Shown piece by piece: positions 45,174 through 54,080 of a DNA stretch of 64,000 bases. Origin of the DNA: Methanomassiliicoccales archaeon PtaU1.Bin124. Lineage in GTDB: Archaea; Thermoplasmatota; Thermoplasmata; Methanomassiliicoccales; UBA472. Location: assembly GCA_002067865.1 (NCBI GenBank), contig MVRC01000016.1:62001-126000 (forward strand), written 5' to 3'. Made by a program: the position numbers and the translations under genes. A model generated the notes under the pieces. The model ran no database searches. It saw only the letters and a program-made list of their open reading frames with translations, and was not told the origin of the DNA. Within the stretch, counting starts at the first letter, position 1. Each line of letters opens with the position of its first letter.

Positions 45174-47645
45174 TCACTCTTTCTTGGCGGCCGTTTTCTT
45201 GGCCGGGGCCTTCTTCGCCGCCGGTTTCTTCGAGGCCGTCTTTTTCGGGGCCGCCTTCTTTTCGGAAGGCACCTCGCCCTCTTCCTTCTTGACGGCCTTC
45301 TTGGTAGCTGGCTTCTTTACCGCAGCCTTCTTGGCCGGTGCCTTGCCGGTCTTTCCCTCCACGGCTTTCTTCGCTTCCCTCTCCGCCTTCAGCTTCTCGT
45401 TGCTGGGACAGTCCATGTTGGGACAGAACTTCCAGCCGCCCTTGCCCTTCATGCCGAACATGGGCGCTTTGCACAGGACGCAGGTCTCACCGACAGGATA
45501 GACCATGCCGAACTGGGGCAGCGGATAGGTGCGCTTGCATTCAGGGTAGCCCGAGCAACCGATGAACCTCTTGCCCGCCCAGGAGAACAATACCTTCAGC
45601 TCCTTGCCGCACTCCGGGCAGACCCCGACCACATCCAACCCCTTGTTGCTCTCGCAATCGGGGTCGATGCAGACGACCTGCAGCGGGTTTCCCTTCCTGA
45701 TGACCTTGATCTTGGGCAGACCGCACGTCTCGCATTTCTCCTGGGTCGGCTGGACCAGCGCGCCCGAGGGCTTCCTGAAGGTGCGCTCGCAATTGGGATA
45801 GTTCATGCAGCCGATGAACTCCGAGCCCCTCTTGGTGCGGATAATGCGGAGGTCGCCTCCGCAGTCAGGGCAGATGCCGAGGTTGTGCTGCTCCGCCAGG
45901 GCCGATCGGATCTCATCGCCGATCTCCTTCTTGTGGCGTTCCATCGCCTCCATGACGTCGGATAGCATGTCCTGCGACTCCGCCACGATCTCCGTCAGGG
46001 TGGACTTGCCGTTGGCGATGTCGTCCATGTCCTGTTCCAGGTGAGCGGTCATCTTGCTCTCAGTGATGGTCTTGGCGTGCTTCTCCAATGACTCCACCAC
46101 CGCCACCCCTCCCTGGGTCGGGACCAGGTCGTTGCCGACCACGTACTTGCGGTCGTAGAGCTTCTGGATGATCTCATGCCTGGTGGACTTGGTGCCCAGC
46201 GCCAGGCGTTCCATCTCCTGCAGCAGGGTGCCTTGGGAATATCGGACCGGCGGCCTGGTCTCCTTCCTCTCCATCGAGGCCGCTTTTACCGTGACCTCCT
46301 GGCCGACCTTCAGCTCGGGCACGATGATCTCGTTGACCCGGATGTATGGATAGTATTTTCTCCAGCCAGGCAGAAGGATGCGGTAGCCCTTGACATCGAA
46401 CGGTTCATCCGCTACCTTTACGACGCCCTCCCTGGACTCCGACTTCGCCGGAGGTGCCACTGTGGCGAAGAAGCGGCGCACGATAAGCTCGTAGATCTCC
46501 CATTTGCCGCCCTTCAGCATCTTCTTGGTGGCCACTTCGGTCGGATAAATCGGCGGGTGGTCAGTGGTCTCGACCCGTCCGCGGGACGGCCTGATCTGCG
46601 GCTGGGCCAGAAGCTCCTCTGCCTCGGCCTTGAAATCCGACTCCTTGAACTTCTCCAGGATGTACTTCAGCCCCAGCGAACGGGGGTAGACGGTGTTGTC
46701 CGTCCTTGGATATGAGATGTAACCGGACGTGTAAAGGTCCTCTGCGATCTTCATCGCCAGGCTCGGGCTGATGCCCATCTTGTTGGCCTCGGCCAGGAAC
46801 ATGGTGGTGTTGAACGGCGGTATCGGGTACTCGTCCTTCTCCTTGCGCTCATAGCTGGCCACGACACCCTTCGAGACGTTCGAGACCTTGTCGTTCACGA
46901 CCTTGGCCTCGGCCTCGTCCCAGAAGGGGTTCTTCTGGTGCGTGCCCATGAAATCCGATTCCGTCGAGAGCTGGGCGGTGACGTTCCAGTAGGGCTTCGG
47001 TACGAAAGTGCGGATCTCCCTGTCCCTGTCGACCACAAGGCTCAGCGTGGGGCTCTGCACCCTCCCCACGGACAGGAAATTGGTCCCGGTCTGTCCAGAT
47101 GCCAATGAGATGAAACGTGTAAGCGCCGCTCCCCAAGCCAGGTCGATCACCTGACGGCACTCTGCGGATTCGGCCAAACGATGATCGGGATCGGTGAGCT
47201 CGTTGAACGCCTTCTCGATCTCGACCTTGGTGAACGCAGAGAACTTGGCCCTCTTCACGCCGCGCATGTCGAAATCCAGCAATCGGACGGTCTCCAGGCC
47301 GATGAGCTCTCCTTCCCGGTCGAAGTCAGTGGCGATGATGATGCGGTCGGAGTCCTTGGCCAGGTCCCTCAGGGTGCCTATTATGTTGTCCGCAGTGATG
47401 CGCTTCTGCGGCTCGGCATAGACGAGGTCCTTCGGGTTTACCTTGTTCCAGTCATTGTACTCCGGGGCATAGTCAAGCTCGATGACATGGCCTCTCAGTC
47501 CCACGACATTGAAATCATCCTCGTCATGGTGGAACTCGAACACCTGCACGTTGTTCAGGCGTTTCCTCTTCATGTCGCCGCTGGACAAGATGACCGATAT
47601 CCTGGCAGCCGCGTCTGACTTCTCGGAAATGATAAGATTGCGCAT
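45174..47645 (-). CDS. topA: DNA topoisomerase I (type IA) with zinc ribbons and basic tail
   Basis: A type IA topoisomerase of 823 residues that relaxes negative supercoils. TOPRIM domain (1-150) with the acidic triad in ATDFDREGE; the catalytic tyrosine is in GYISYPRTDN near residue 315; SVGRVQSPTL. Three to four C4 zinc ribbons lie at about 600-760 (CPDCGGDL, CETCG, CPECGKEL, CVLCKAP). The last 65 residues are a Lys/Ala/Pro repeat tail (AKK, KKP) like histone H1, likely binding DNA. The start MRNLIISEKSDAA fits archaeal TopA. Confidence 0.95.
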   Translation of the reverse strand: MRNLIISEKSDAAARISVILSSGDMKRKRLNNVQVFEFHHDEDDFNVVGLRGHVIELDYAPEYNDWNKVNPKDLVYAEPQKRITADNIIGTLRDLAKDSDRIIIATDFDREGELIGLETVRLLDFDMRGVKRAKFSAFTKVEIEKAFNELTDPDHRLAESAECRQVIDLAWGAALTRFISLASGQTGTNFLSVGRVQSPTLSLVVDRDREIRTFVPKPYWNVTAQLSTESDFMGTHQKNPFWDEAEAKVVNDKVSNVSKGVVASYERKEKDEYPIPPFNTTMFLAEANKMGISPSLAMKIAEDLYTSGYISYPRTDNTVYPRSLGLKYILEKFKESDFKAEAEELLAQPQIRPSRGRVETTDHPPIYPTEVATKKMLKGGKWEIYELIVRRFFATVAPPAKSESREGVVKVADEPFDVKGYRILLPGWRKYYPYIRVNEIIVPELKVGQEVTVKAASMERKETRPPVRYSQGTLLQEMERLALGTKSTRHEIIQKLYDRKYVVGNDLVPTQGGVAVVESLEKHAKTITESKMTAHLEQDMDDIANGKSTLTEIVAESQDMLSDVMEAMERHKKEIGDEIRSALAEQHNLGICPDCGGDLRIIRTKRGSEFIGCMNYPNCERTFRKPSGALVQPTQEKCETCGLPKIKVIRKGNPLQVVCIDPDCESNKGLDVVGVCPECGKELKVLFSWAGKRFIGCSGYPECKRTYPLPQFGMVYPVGETCVLCKAPMFGMKGKGGWKFCPNMDCPSNEKLKAEREAKKAVEGKTGKAPAKKAAVKKPATKKAVKKEEGEVPSEKKAAPKKTASKKPAAKKAPAKKTAAKKE

Positions 47646-47708
47646 CCGATGCGCGTCAGGTCAATCAAGTTATTTAATCAATTGGGATTCATGCAACGAT
47701 ATGGTAAA

Positions 47709-48176
47709 TCAGTGATGATGGTCCGAGGCGGCATCGTGCGGATGCTCGTGCTCGGTTATCTCGCTGGACAGCATGACCGGAACGCCGTTCTGCACTCCCC
47801 TCACGCTGCCGAGGTGATCGGCCAGATCCTTGATGTCCCTGGCCTTGCCGCAAACGACCAGGACCTCTAAGCACCGTTCCAGGTCGAGATGCACGTGGAT
47901 TGAGGAGGAGATGAGGTCATGATGCTCATGCTGGATGTCTGTCAGCTTCTCCTTCACATCCCCTTTGTGATGGTTGTAGATCAGCGTGATCGTGCCGCAC
48001 ACCCTTGCCTCCTCGTTCTCCACGAACGTCTGGGTCAGCGCGTCCCTGATGAGGTCGCGGAAGGCCTCGGACCTGGTGACGTAGCCCTTCCTCTCGATCA
48101 TTTTATCGAACTGGTCCAGCAGTTCCGGTTCGAGGGATACGCCGATCCTGGTCACATTGTCCATGATATCGGGCAT
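47709..48176 (-). CDS. nikR: NikR-type nickel-responsive regulator with His-rich tail
   Basis: A ribbon-helix-helix regulator of 155 residues. The N-terminal RHH is VTRIGVSLEPELLDQFDKMI and RSEAFRDLIRDAL. The ACT-like metal domain has ligand positions in LIYNHH, HEHHD, HVHLDLERCLEVLVVCG (His and Cys ligands of NikR). The C-terminus is HEHPHDAASDHHH, an extra possible metal store. It senses Ni and represses uptake when replete. HypA and HypD at 51.4-52.8 kb are plausible functional partners. An alternative start is 48164. Confidence 0.9.
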   Translation of the reverse strand: MPDIMDNVTRIGVSLEPELLDQFDKMIERKGYVTRSEAFRDLIRDALTQTFVENEEARVCGTITLIYNHHKGDVKEKLTDIQHEHHDLISSSIHVHLDLERCLEVLVVCGKARDIKDLADHLGSVRGVQNGVPVMLSSEITEHEHPHDAASDHHH

Positions 48177-48267
48177 TGGATAGAGGCCAGGAATGATAAC
48201 ACTTTCTATGGGATTTTTCGTACGCCTGAATTAGGGTTATATCGGGCTTGCTTCATTATCGGGTCAC

Positions 48268-49050
48268 GTGAATCACCTGGAGTTGGTCCTGGACCGGCTG
48301 AACGATTCGGTCAGAGAGTCATTGGGCGGAGAGGAGGTGGCCTTGATGTTCTCCGGGGGCATCGACAGCTGCATCATCGCCCAGCTTGCCAGGAGATATG
48401 CTGACGTCACTTTGTACACCGTCGGCCTGGAGGGCGCCCATGATCTGGTCGTGGCCGAGGCCACGGCAAAGAGGCTCGGGCTGCCTTGGAGGCCGATCCT
48501 CATCGATCCCAGGGCGGTTCGGCTGGCCGTCTCGGAGATACAGTCCATATTGGGCGGGATGGACCCGCTGCCGATATCGTTCGAACTCCCGCTCTTGTTC
48601 GTGGCCAGGGAGTCCGAGGAAAGGGTCATTGCCAGCGGGCAGGGGGCCGATGAGATGTTCGGAGGTTATGCCAGATATGAGAGCATGACCGCCGAGGATA
48701 GAAGTGCCTCTATGAGAAAGGACACCGAGACATTGATCTCCTACGGCTCGCCACTGGAGAAAAGACTGGCCGCCCATTACGGCAAGAAGATGAGGCATCC
48801 ATTCCTCTCACCAGGGGTCATCGAAGCGGCGATGACGTTGCCAGATGAGCTCATCGTCCATAATGGCGAACGAAAGGTCGCCCTGCGGGCCATCGCACCG
48901 ACGTTGGGGCTGGACCAAGAGGCCGGCCGCCCCAAGAAAGCCGCACAATACGGGTCCGGCATCATGAAATGCATGCAGGCCGAGGCCAAGAGGGACAAGA
49001 TGGAACTGGCGGTTTGGGTGGTGCAGATGAGGCCGGAGGCGAACATATGA
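48268..49050 (+). CDS. Asparagine synthase-like ATP pyrophosphatase (no glutaminase domain)
   Basis: A 260-residue protein matching only the C-terminal synthetase half of AsnB. PP-loop ALMFSGGIDSCIIAQLA; ASGQGADEMFGGYARY; then KKMRHPFLSPGVIE and RPKKAAQYGSG. The N-terminal glutamine amidotransferase domain is absent, so it would use ammonia or act on another substrate. It starts with GTG at 48268 and overlaps folC by four bases. The reaction is uncertain. Confidence 0.8.
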   Translation: MNHLELVLDRLNDSVRESLGGEEVALMFSGGIDSCIIAQLARRYADVTLYTVGLEGAHDLVVAEATAKRLGLPWRPILIDPRAVRLAVSEIQSILGGMDPLPISFELPLLFVARESEERVIASGQGADEMFGGYARYESMTAEDRSASMRKDTETLISYGSPLEKRLAAHYGKKMRHPFLSPGVIEAAMTLPDELIVHNGERKVALRAIAPTLGLDQEAGRPKKAAQYGSGIMKCMQAEAKRDKMELAVWVVQMRPEANI

Positions 49051-50333
49051 CCGACAGATATCAGGAGACGATCGACTGGCTATATTCCCTGGAGAACATG
49101 GGGATCAAGCTCGGTCTGGAAAGGATGAGGGAGCTCCTGCAGGCCCTGGGCGATCCTCAGAGATCGTTCCGTTCAGTGCACATCGCCGGCACGAACGGCA
49201 AGGGCTCTGTCTGCGCCATGCTCTCATCCATCTTCCGCGAGGGTGGATACCGCACCGGGCTCTACACATCCCCCCACCTGGTCGATTTCACCGAGAGGAT
49301 ACAGGTCGACGGGGTGCAGATCAGCAGGGAAGAGGTGGCCGCTCTGGCAGGGGAGGTGCGAGTTGCGATGGAAACGCCTGGCTTCCCCGATGGCCGCAAG
49401 CTCACCTTCTTCGAGGTCACCACTGCCATCGCGTTCCTTCATTTCGCCAGGAATGGGGTGGAGATGGCGGTCGTGGAGGTGGGGATGGGCGGGCGGCTCG
49501 ACGCCACCAACGTCATCACGCCAGAATGTTGCGTCATCACCAGCCTGGCACTTGAGCATACGCAATATCTGGGGGACACGCTCCCCAAGATCGCCTACGA
49601 GAAGGCGGGGATCATCAAGGAGGGGGTCACCGTCGTCAGCGCTTCGCACGAAGAGGACGTCCTGCGCATCATCGATGCCGTCGCCAGGGACCGGGGGAGC
49701 CCGCTATTGGTGAGCGGTAGGGACTTTGAGCACGACCTCCTAAAGGCCGATTGGAACGGAACCAAGGCTCACCTCCATTCTATCGGTTCGGACGTGACCA
49801 TCCCGCTTTTGGGCGGATACCAGGCAGCCAACGCCGCGATCGCATGCGAATGTGCTTTGGAAACGGCCAAACGCGGAGTGTACCTGCCGGAGGAGGCGAT
49901 CGCCCGGGGCCTGGAGAACGTCTACTGGCCCGGGCGTATGGAGGTGGTCTCGCAGAGGCCGCTACTGGTCTTCGACGTCACCCACACCCCAGCCGGTGCC
50001 AAGGCCGTTGCCGGCGAACTGTCCCGCCTGCAGGACAAGGACTGGACGCTGGTCATAGGCGTGCTGAACGACAAGGACCTGCGCGGCATCTGCGAACAGT
50101 TCGGCCCGCTGGCAAAGAATGCGGTGGCCACATCCCCGCATACCAAGAGGGCCTTCTCGGCGGAAGAGGTGGCGGCCGTGCTGAAGGATTATTGCGATGA
50201 CGTCGAGGTCGTGCCTGAAGTGCCAATGGCGATCGAGCGGGCCAGGACCATCGCCGGCCAGGGGCCGGTGCTCTTGACCGGGTCCTTGTACATGGTGGGC
50301 GAGGCAAAGGAATGGTGGACGAGAACGAGATAA
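49047..50333 (+). CDS. folC: Folylpolyglutamate/dihydrofolate synthase family ligase
   Basis: A 428-residue Mur-ligase-family enzyme that adds glutamate to folate (or dihydropteroate). Landmarks: YSLENMGIKLGLERM, the P loop HIAGTNGKGSVCAML, TSPHLVDFTERI, VVEVGMGGRLDATNV, SLALEHTQYLGDTL and FDVTHTPAGAKA. Together with glyA it suggests tetrahydrofolate-type C1 carriers. It starts at ATG 49047 overlapping the AsnB-like stop (ATGA) and overlaps nth by 22 bases, forming an AsnB-like/folC/nth unit. Confidence 0.92.
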   Translation: MTDRYQETIDWLYSLENMGIKLGLERMRELLQALGDPQRSFRSVHIAGTNGKGSVCAMLSSIFREGGYRTGLYTSPHLVDFTERIQVDGVQISREEVAALAGEVRVAMETPGFPDGRKLTFFEVTTAIAFLHFARNGVEMAVVEVGMGGRLDATNVITPECCVITSLALEHTQYLGDTLPKIAYEKAGIIKEGVTVVSASHEEDVLRIIDAVARDRGSPLLVSGRDFEHDLLKADWNGTKAHLHSIGSDVTIPLLGGYQAANAAIACECALETAKRGVYLPEEAIARGLENVYWPGRMEVVSQRPLLVFDVTHTPAGAKAVAGELSRLQDKDWTLVIGVLNDKDLRGICEQFGPLAKNAVATSPHTKRAFSAEEVAAVLKDYCDDVEVVPEVPMAIERARTIAGQGPVLLTGSLYMVGEAKEWWTRTR

Positions 50334-50977
50334 GGCTGGTGCTCCTGGGGATCAAGGAGAACATAGCCGGGGAGGCGTTCCCGGGGGCGGACGACCTGGA
50401 GATGCCTGAATGGCCTCGTGACCCCTTCCATGTCCTCATCGCCACGGTCCTTTCGCAGCGGACTAAGGATGCGAACACCTACAAGGCCTCGAAGCAGCTT
50501 TTCGCCGCCCTTCCCGACGTCCGCGCCATCGCCGATGCCGAAGAAACGGAGATAGAGGCGCTCATCAGGCCCTCTGGCTTCTACAAGGTCAAGGCCAAGG
50601 GGATCAAGGGTCTGTGCCAGCAGATCATCGATCGTTTCGGCGGCAAGGTCCCGGACGACATCGACGACCTGGTCTCCTTGCCCATGGTGGGAAGGAAGAC
50701 GGCCAACTGCGTCCTGTCATACGGGTTTGAGGTCGATGCGGTCTGCGTCGATACCCACGTGCATCGGATATCGAACCGGCTGGGATGGGTATCGACCGAT
50801 GATGCCGATGAGACCGAGACCGCCTTGAGGAGGATCGCCCCGAAGGACAAATGGAGCGAGATCAACCGCCTCATGGTGCGTTTCGGTCAGAAGACCTGCC
50901 TGCCCCGCAATCCCCGATGCGGTCAGTGCCCTGTCAGCTCCAGATGCAATTATTTTGAAAAATTGAAGAAGGCCTAG
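50312..50977 (+). CDS. nth: Endonuclease III-type DNA glycosylase
   Basis: A 221-residue base-excision repair enzyme with AP lyase activity. Helix-hairpin-helix LVSLPMVGRKTANCVLSYGF with the catalytic lysine; catalytic aspartate in CVDTHVHRISNRLGW; and a C-terminal 4Fe-4S cluster CLPRNPRCGQCPVSSRC. The start lies inside folC. It ends in TAG; this stop shares CTAG with the stop of the convergent gene. Confidence 0.95.
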   Translation: MVDENEIRLVLLGIKENIAGEAFPGADDLEMPEWPRDPFHVLIATVLSQRTKDANTYKASKQLFAALPDVRAIADAEETEIEALIRPSGFYKVKAKGIKGLCQQIIDRFGGKVPDDIDDLVSLPMVGRKTANCVLSYGFEVDAVCVDTHVHRISNRLGWVSTDDADETETALRRIAPKDKWSEINRLMVRFGQKTCLPRNPRCGQCPVSSRCNYFEKLKKA

Positions 50978-51267
50978 ACACCGAGGGTGTCGTCGATCTT
51001 CTTGCTCATCTCCTTTCCGATCTGGATCTCGGCCTCCCATTGCGGCAGGGTGTCGAGGATCTCCTTCAGCTCCCTCATGCAGTCGATGCAGACCCACTTT
51101 GAACCGATGGGCTTCATCGGTTTCCGCTGGTAGCCGACGGCCCCGCACAGTCCGCAGACGTGCATCTTCTTGGTGCAGTGCTCCGCATAGGCATCGAGCT
51201 TCTTCCCTTCCAAGATCGACTCCAAGGTGCGCTCACTGCGGGTCTTTTCATCATCTGGCATGGCCAT
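50974..51267 (-). CDS. Small unknown protein with a zinc ribbon
   Basis: A 97-residue protein. An Arg/Glu-rich helix precedes a treble-clef or zinc-ribbon element, CGLCGAVGYQRK then WVCIDCMRELKEIL, and an acidic/basic C-terminal helix. No enzymatic motif is visible and the function is unknown; it could be a small nucleic-acid or protein adaptor. Convergent with nth, overlapping it by four bases; both end in TAG. It is transcribed away from hypA. Confidence 0.65.
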   Translation of the reverse strand: MAMPDDEKTRSERTLESILEGKKLDAYAEHCTKKMHVCGLCGAVGYQRKPMKPIGSKWVCIDCMRELKEILDTLPQWEAEIQIGKEMSKKIDDTLGV

Positions 51268-51377
51268 TCCCAGAGAGAATCGATACTGCCCTATATTTCA
51301 CTTGGCCCCATACCATATCGTTCCGGCCGTACGAGGGGCCAACACATAATAAATATCGGCCTGCCATTGATGAACGA

Positions 51378-51749
51378 ATGCACGAAGTATCGGTCATGAC
51401 CAGCATCATCGAGAACGTACGCAACGCGCTCCAGGGTCACAATGTCATCAAGGTGGAGGAGGTCGACCTCACCGTGGGCGAGCTGACGTTCCTGGGCCTG
51501 GACCAGCTGCAGTTCGCCTACGAGATATTGACCCGTGGCACGGAGCTGGAGGGCTCGACGCTGGTCATCGAGACCGAAAGGACCGAGGTAAGCTGTTCGA
51601 ACTGCGGTTATTCCGGTCCCGCTTCATATTATGAGGAAGAGGGGTATCATGGCAGCATCCCTCAACTGGCATGTCCGAAATGCAAATCGAACGTGACGGT
51701 GCTGAAGGGCAAGAGCTGCCGCATCACGTCGGTCAAGGTGGAGGAGTGA
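51378..51749 (+). CDS. hypA: Hydrogenase nickel insertion protein HypA
   Basis: A 123-residue HypA: MHEVSVM with the nickel-binding His2, EEVDLTVGELTFLG, and the zinc site CSNCGYSG and CPKCKSN. It delivers nickel to [NiFe] hydrogenase with HypB. CATAATAAATATC at about 51342-51353 predicts a leaderless message from the ATG at 51378. It lies two bases before hypD, forming a hypA-hypD pair. Confidence 0.95.
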   Translation: MHEVSVMTSIIENVRNALQGHNVIKVEEVDLTVGELTFLGLDQLQFAYEILTRGTELEGSTLVIETERTEVSCSNCGYSGPASYYEEEGYHGSIPQLACPKCKSNVTVLKGKSCRITSVKVEE

Positions 51750-51751
51750 CA

Positions 51752-52825
51752 ATGTTCCGTTTCAGGGAGGAGGCCACGGCCAAGAAGGTCCTGCAGTCGC
51801 TGGAGAGCATGAAACTGCATGACCTGAACATCATGCATGTGTGCGGGACCCATCAGGACACATTGGTGAAGTTCGGCATCGAGGAGATGCTGAAGAGGAC
51901 GGGCATCCACATCCGCCAGGGACCGGGCTGTCCGGTCTGCGTCACCACCACCAAGGAGGTGGTGGAGGCGATCACGCTGGCCAAGGCCGGTGTGACCATC
52001 GCCGTGTTCGGCGACATGCTCACCGTGCCCACGCCCATCGGGTCGCTGGCCGATGCAAAGGCCGAGGGAGCTGACGTCCGGGTGGTCTATTCTTCCAGCG
52101 ACGCGGTCAAATTGGCAAAGGACGTGGATAGGCTGGTCTTCATGGCCATCGGGTTCGAAACGACCAGCCCCACAACCGCGGCCATCGTCCTCGATGGGTT
52201 GCCGGATAACCTCTCCGTGCTTTCTTGTCACCGCATCCTGCCGCCCGCGCTGGACGCGCTGTTCCATATGGGCGAGGTGCGCATCGACGGGCTCATCCAG
52301 CCAGGCCACGTTGCGGTCATCCTGGGTCTGGAACCGTTCTATCGATTCTCGGAGGCGTTCCACGTCCCCCAGGTCGTGGCCGGTTTCGAACCGCTGGACC
52401 TTCTGGTCACGATCTACATGATCGCCAAGCAGCATGTGGATGGGAGGGCCGAGGTGGAGAACGAGTACTCCCGCGTGGTCCGGACAGAGGGCAATCCCGT
52501 GGCCAGGCGCATGTTGGACGATGTCTTCTACCCCGTCGACCGCAACTGGAGGGGCTTCCCCGTCATACCAAAGAGCGCCCTCGAGCTGAAGCCGAAATGG
52601 GACGATCACAATGCCAGGCGCGTCTACGAGGACGTGCTCGCCAAAGCGCCGGTGGTCAAGGAGGAGATGGGGAACTGCCGCTGCGGCGAGGTGCTCCGGG
52701 GCATCATCGAATCTAAGGAATGTCCTGCCTTCGGAAAGGCCTGCAACCCCAAGCGTCCGATGGGCCCGTGCATGGTCAGCCGGGAGGGGAGCTGCAATAT
52801 CAGCTACAGGTACCGCCAGGATTGA
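51752..52825 (+). CDS. hypD: Hydrogenase maturation protein HypD
   Basis: A 357-residue scaffold for assembly of the Fe(CN)2CO unit of [NiFe] hydrogenase. Landmarks: NIMHVCGTHQDTLVKFGI, GPGCPVCVTTT, FGDMLTVPTP, AIGFETTSPTTA, QPGHVAVILG, FEPLDLLV and the C-terminal 4Fe-4S cysteines in NCRCGEVLRG, CPAFGKAC and PMGPCMVSREGSC. No hydrogenase structural genes are in the window. GGAGTGAC lies just before the ATG. Confidence 0.96.
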   Translation: MFRFREEATAKKVLQSLESMKLHDLNIMHVCGTHQDTLVKFGIEEMLKRTGIHIRQGPGCPVCVTTTKEVVEAITLAKAGVTIAVFGDMLTVPTPIGSLADAKAEGADVRVVYSSSDAVKLAKDVDRLVFMAIGFETTSPTTAAIVLDGLPDNLSVLSCHRILPPALDALFHMGEVRIDGLIQPGHVAVILGLEPFYRFSEAFHVPQVVAGFEPLDLLVTIYMIAKQHVDGRAEVENEYSRVVRTEGNPVARRMLDDVFYPVDRNWRGFPVIPKSALELKPKWDDHNARRVYEDVLAKAPVVKEEMGNCRCGEVLRGIIESKECPAFGKACNPKRPMGPCMVSREGSCNISYRYRQD

Positions 52826-52934
52826 ACATAACGCCACTTAACTAATGACCATCCCTATACCTGCCTAGAGGACTATTTATCTGACCTCGGCCTTACCATC
52901 TCGACCCGTCGAGGACGGGCCGGGAGGCCGGCCT

Positions 52935-54074
52935 ATGGAGGCATCGAACGACAAGAACGGAAATGGCAAGTTGGCGCAGTGTCAGAACGGTTCGATCCCT
53001 ACCGAGGGAGAGCTGCCTCCTCCGACCCAAAGCGTCATCTGCGTATCGCTGCCCCAATTGAGCGCCAGGCCGGTCAAGACCATGGGCAACGCGCCCGAGG
53101 AGTTCTTGGCGACGGTGCAGAAGTCCACTCTGTCCTGGGTCAACTATGCGGCCGAGGACCTGGAGAAGGACGGCACCAGGGTGGCGCAGATGTATGGATT
53201 CAGCGAGTCGATGATCGCCACCCTTTTGAAAGGCTACTATGCCAGTTTCGAGGACCGCGAGGTCGAGCTGGGCATCATGGTGCCAGCCGTCCGCGTCAGG
53301 GGGGCGGAGCTGAAGGTCTTCCCCCTGCTCATCCTGGTAAAGCGGAACCTCATCCTTTCCATTCATAGCAAGGAGGTGTCGCGCATCGTTCTTTTCTCCC
53401 GTTATGCGGACACATACCTGCGGAAGCTTCCTGACGTCATGCCTCAGGAGGACAAGCTGACCATGATGCTCGTCCGCATACTGGACGAGAACAACACCCG
53501 AAACTTCGAGCAGCTGAGAGAGATCGAGGAGAGGGCGGACGAGATGTCCGAGATCCTAATCGATCCCAATTCGCCCCGCATCACGATCGGTAGGCAGATC
53601 TACGAGATGAAGCACAGCCTCATCACCTACCTGAACACCTTATGGCGCACTTTGGACGTGGTCAACTCCCTCCGTTACGGTGATGCGGAGGTCGTCACCG
53701 ACAACCCCAAGGTGCTTGCGAAGGTCGGCCTGCTCGCGGACGAGCTGAACCGGCAGATCGAGCTCAGTGAGCACATGTCCGAGGTGTTGGCATCCGGTCT
53801 GGAAGTGCTCCAGTCCTTGTACAACAACCAGCTGCAGATACTCAACAACCGCATGTCGCTGACGATGACCTGGCTCACGATCCTGGGCACGGCCGTCCTG
53901 GTGCCGAACACCCTGGCGACGATATTCGGATATGTGTTCGGTCTGTCCTGGGATCTCATCATATGGAGCTTGGGCGTGATCACCTTTGCGAGCGTTGGGG
54001 CCACCGTCCTTGCATACTGGTGGGTCAAGCGCCGGGTCAACCTGCCCAGCCGAGCCGATGAACTGGAACGATGA
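52935..54074 (+). CDS. CorA-like divalent cation channel without GMN motif (copy 1)
   Basis: A 379-residue CorA/ZntB-superfamily protein: a large cytoplasmic N-domain, a long helix (about 210-310) and two C-terminal membrane segments ending in basic residues (KRRVN). The canonical GMN selectivity motif at the end of TM1 is replaced: MTWLTILGTAVLVPNTLATIFG is followed by YVFGLSW. TATA-like CTATTTATC lies near 52869-52878, and GGGAGG is seven bases before the ATG. Six bases separate it from the second copy. Ion preference is uncertain. Confidence 0.85.
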   Translation: MEASNDKNGNGKLAQCQNGSIPTEGELPPPTQSVICVSLPQLSARPVKTMGNAPEEFLATVQKSTLSWVNYAAEDLEKDGTRVAQMYGFSESMIATLLKGYYASFEDREVELGIMVPAVRVRGAELKVFPLLILVKRNLILSIHSKEVSRIVLFSRYADTYLRKLPDVMPQEDKLTMMLVRILDENNTRNFEQLREIEERADEMSEILIDPNSPRITIGRQIYEMKHSLITYLNTLWRTLDVVNSLRYGDAEVVTDNPKVLAKVGLLADELNRQIELSEHMSEVLASGLEVLQSLYNNQLQILNNRMSLTMTWLTILGTAVLVPNTLATIFGYVFGLSWDLIIWSLGVITFASVGATVLAYWWVKRRVNLPSRADELER

Positions 54075-54080
54075 GGCGCC

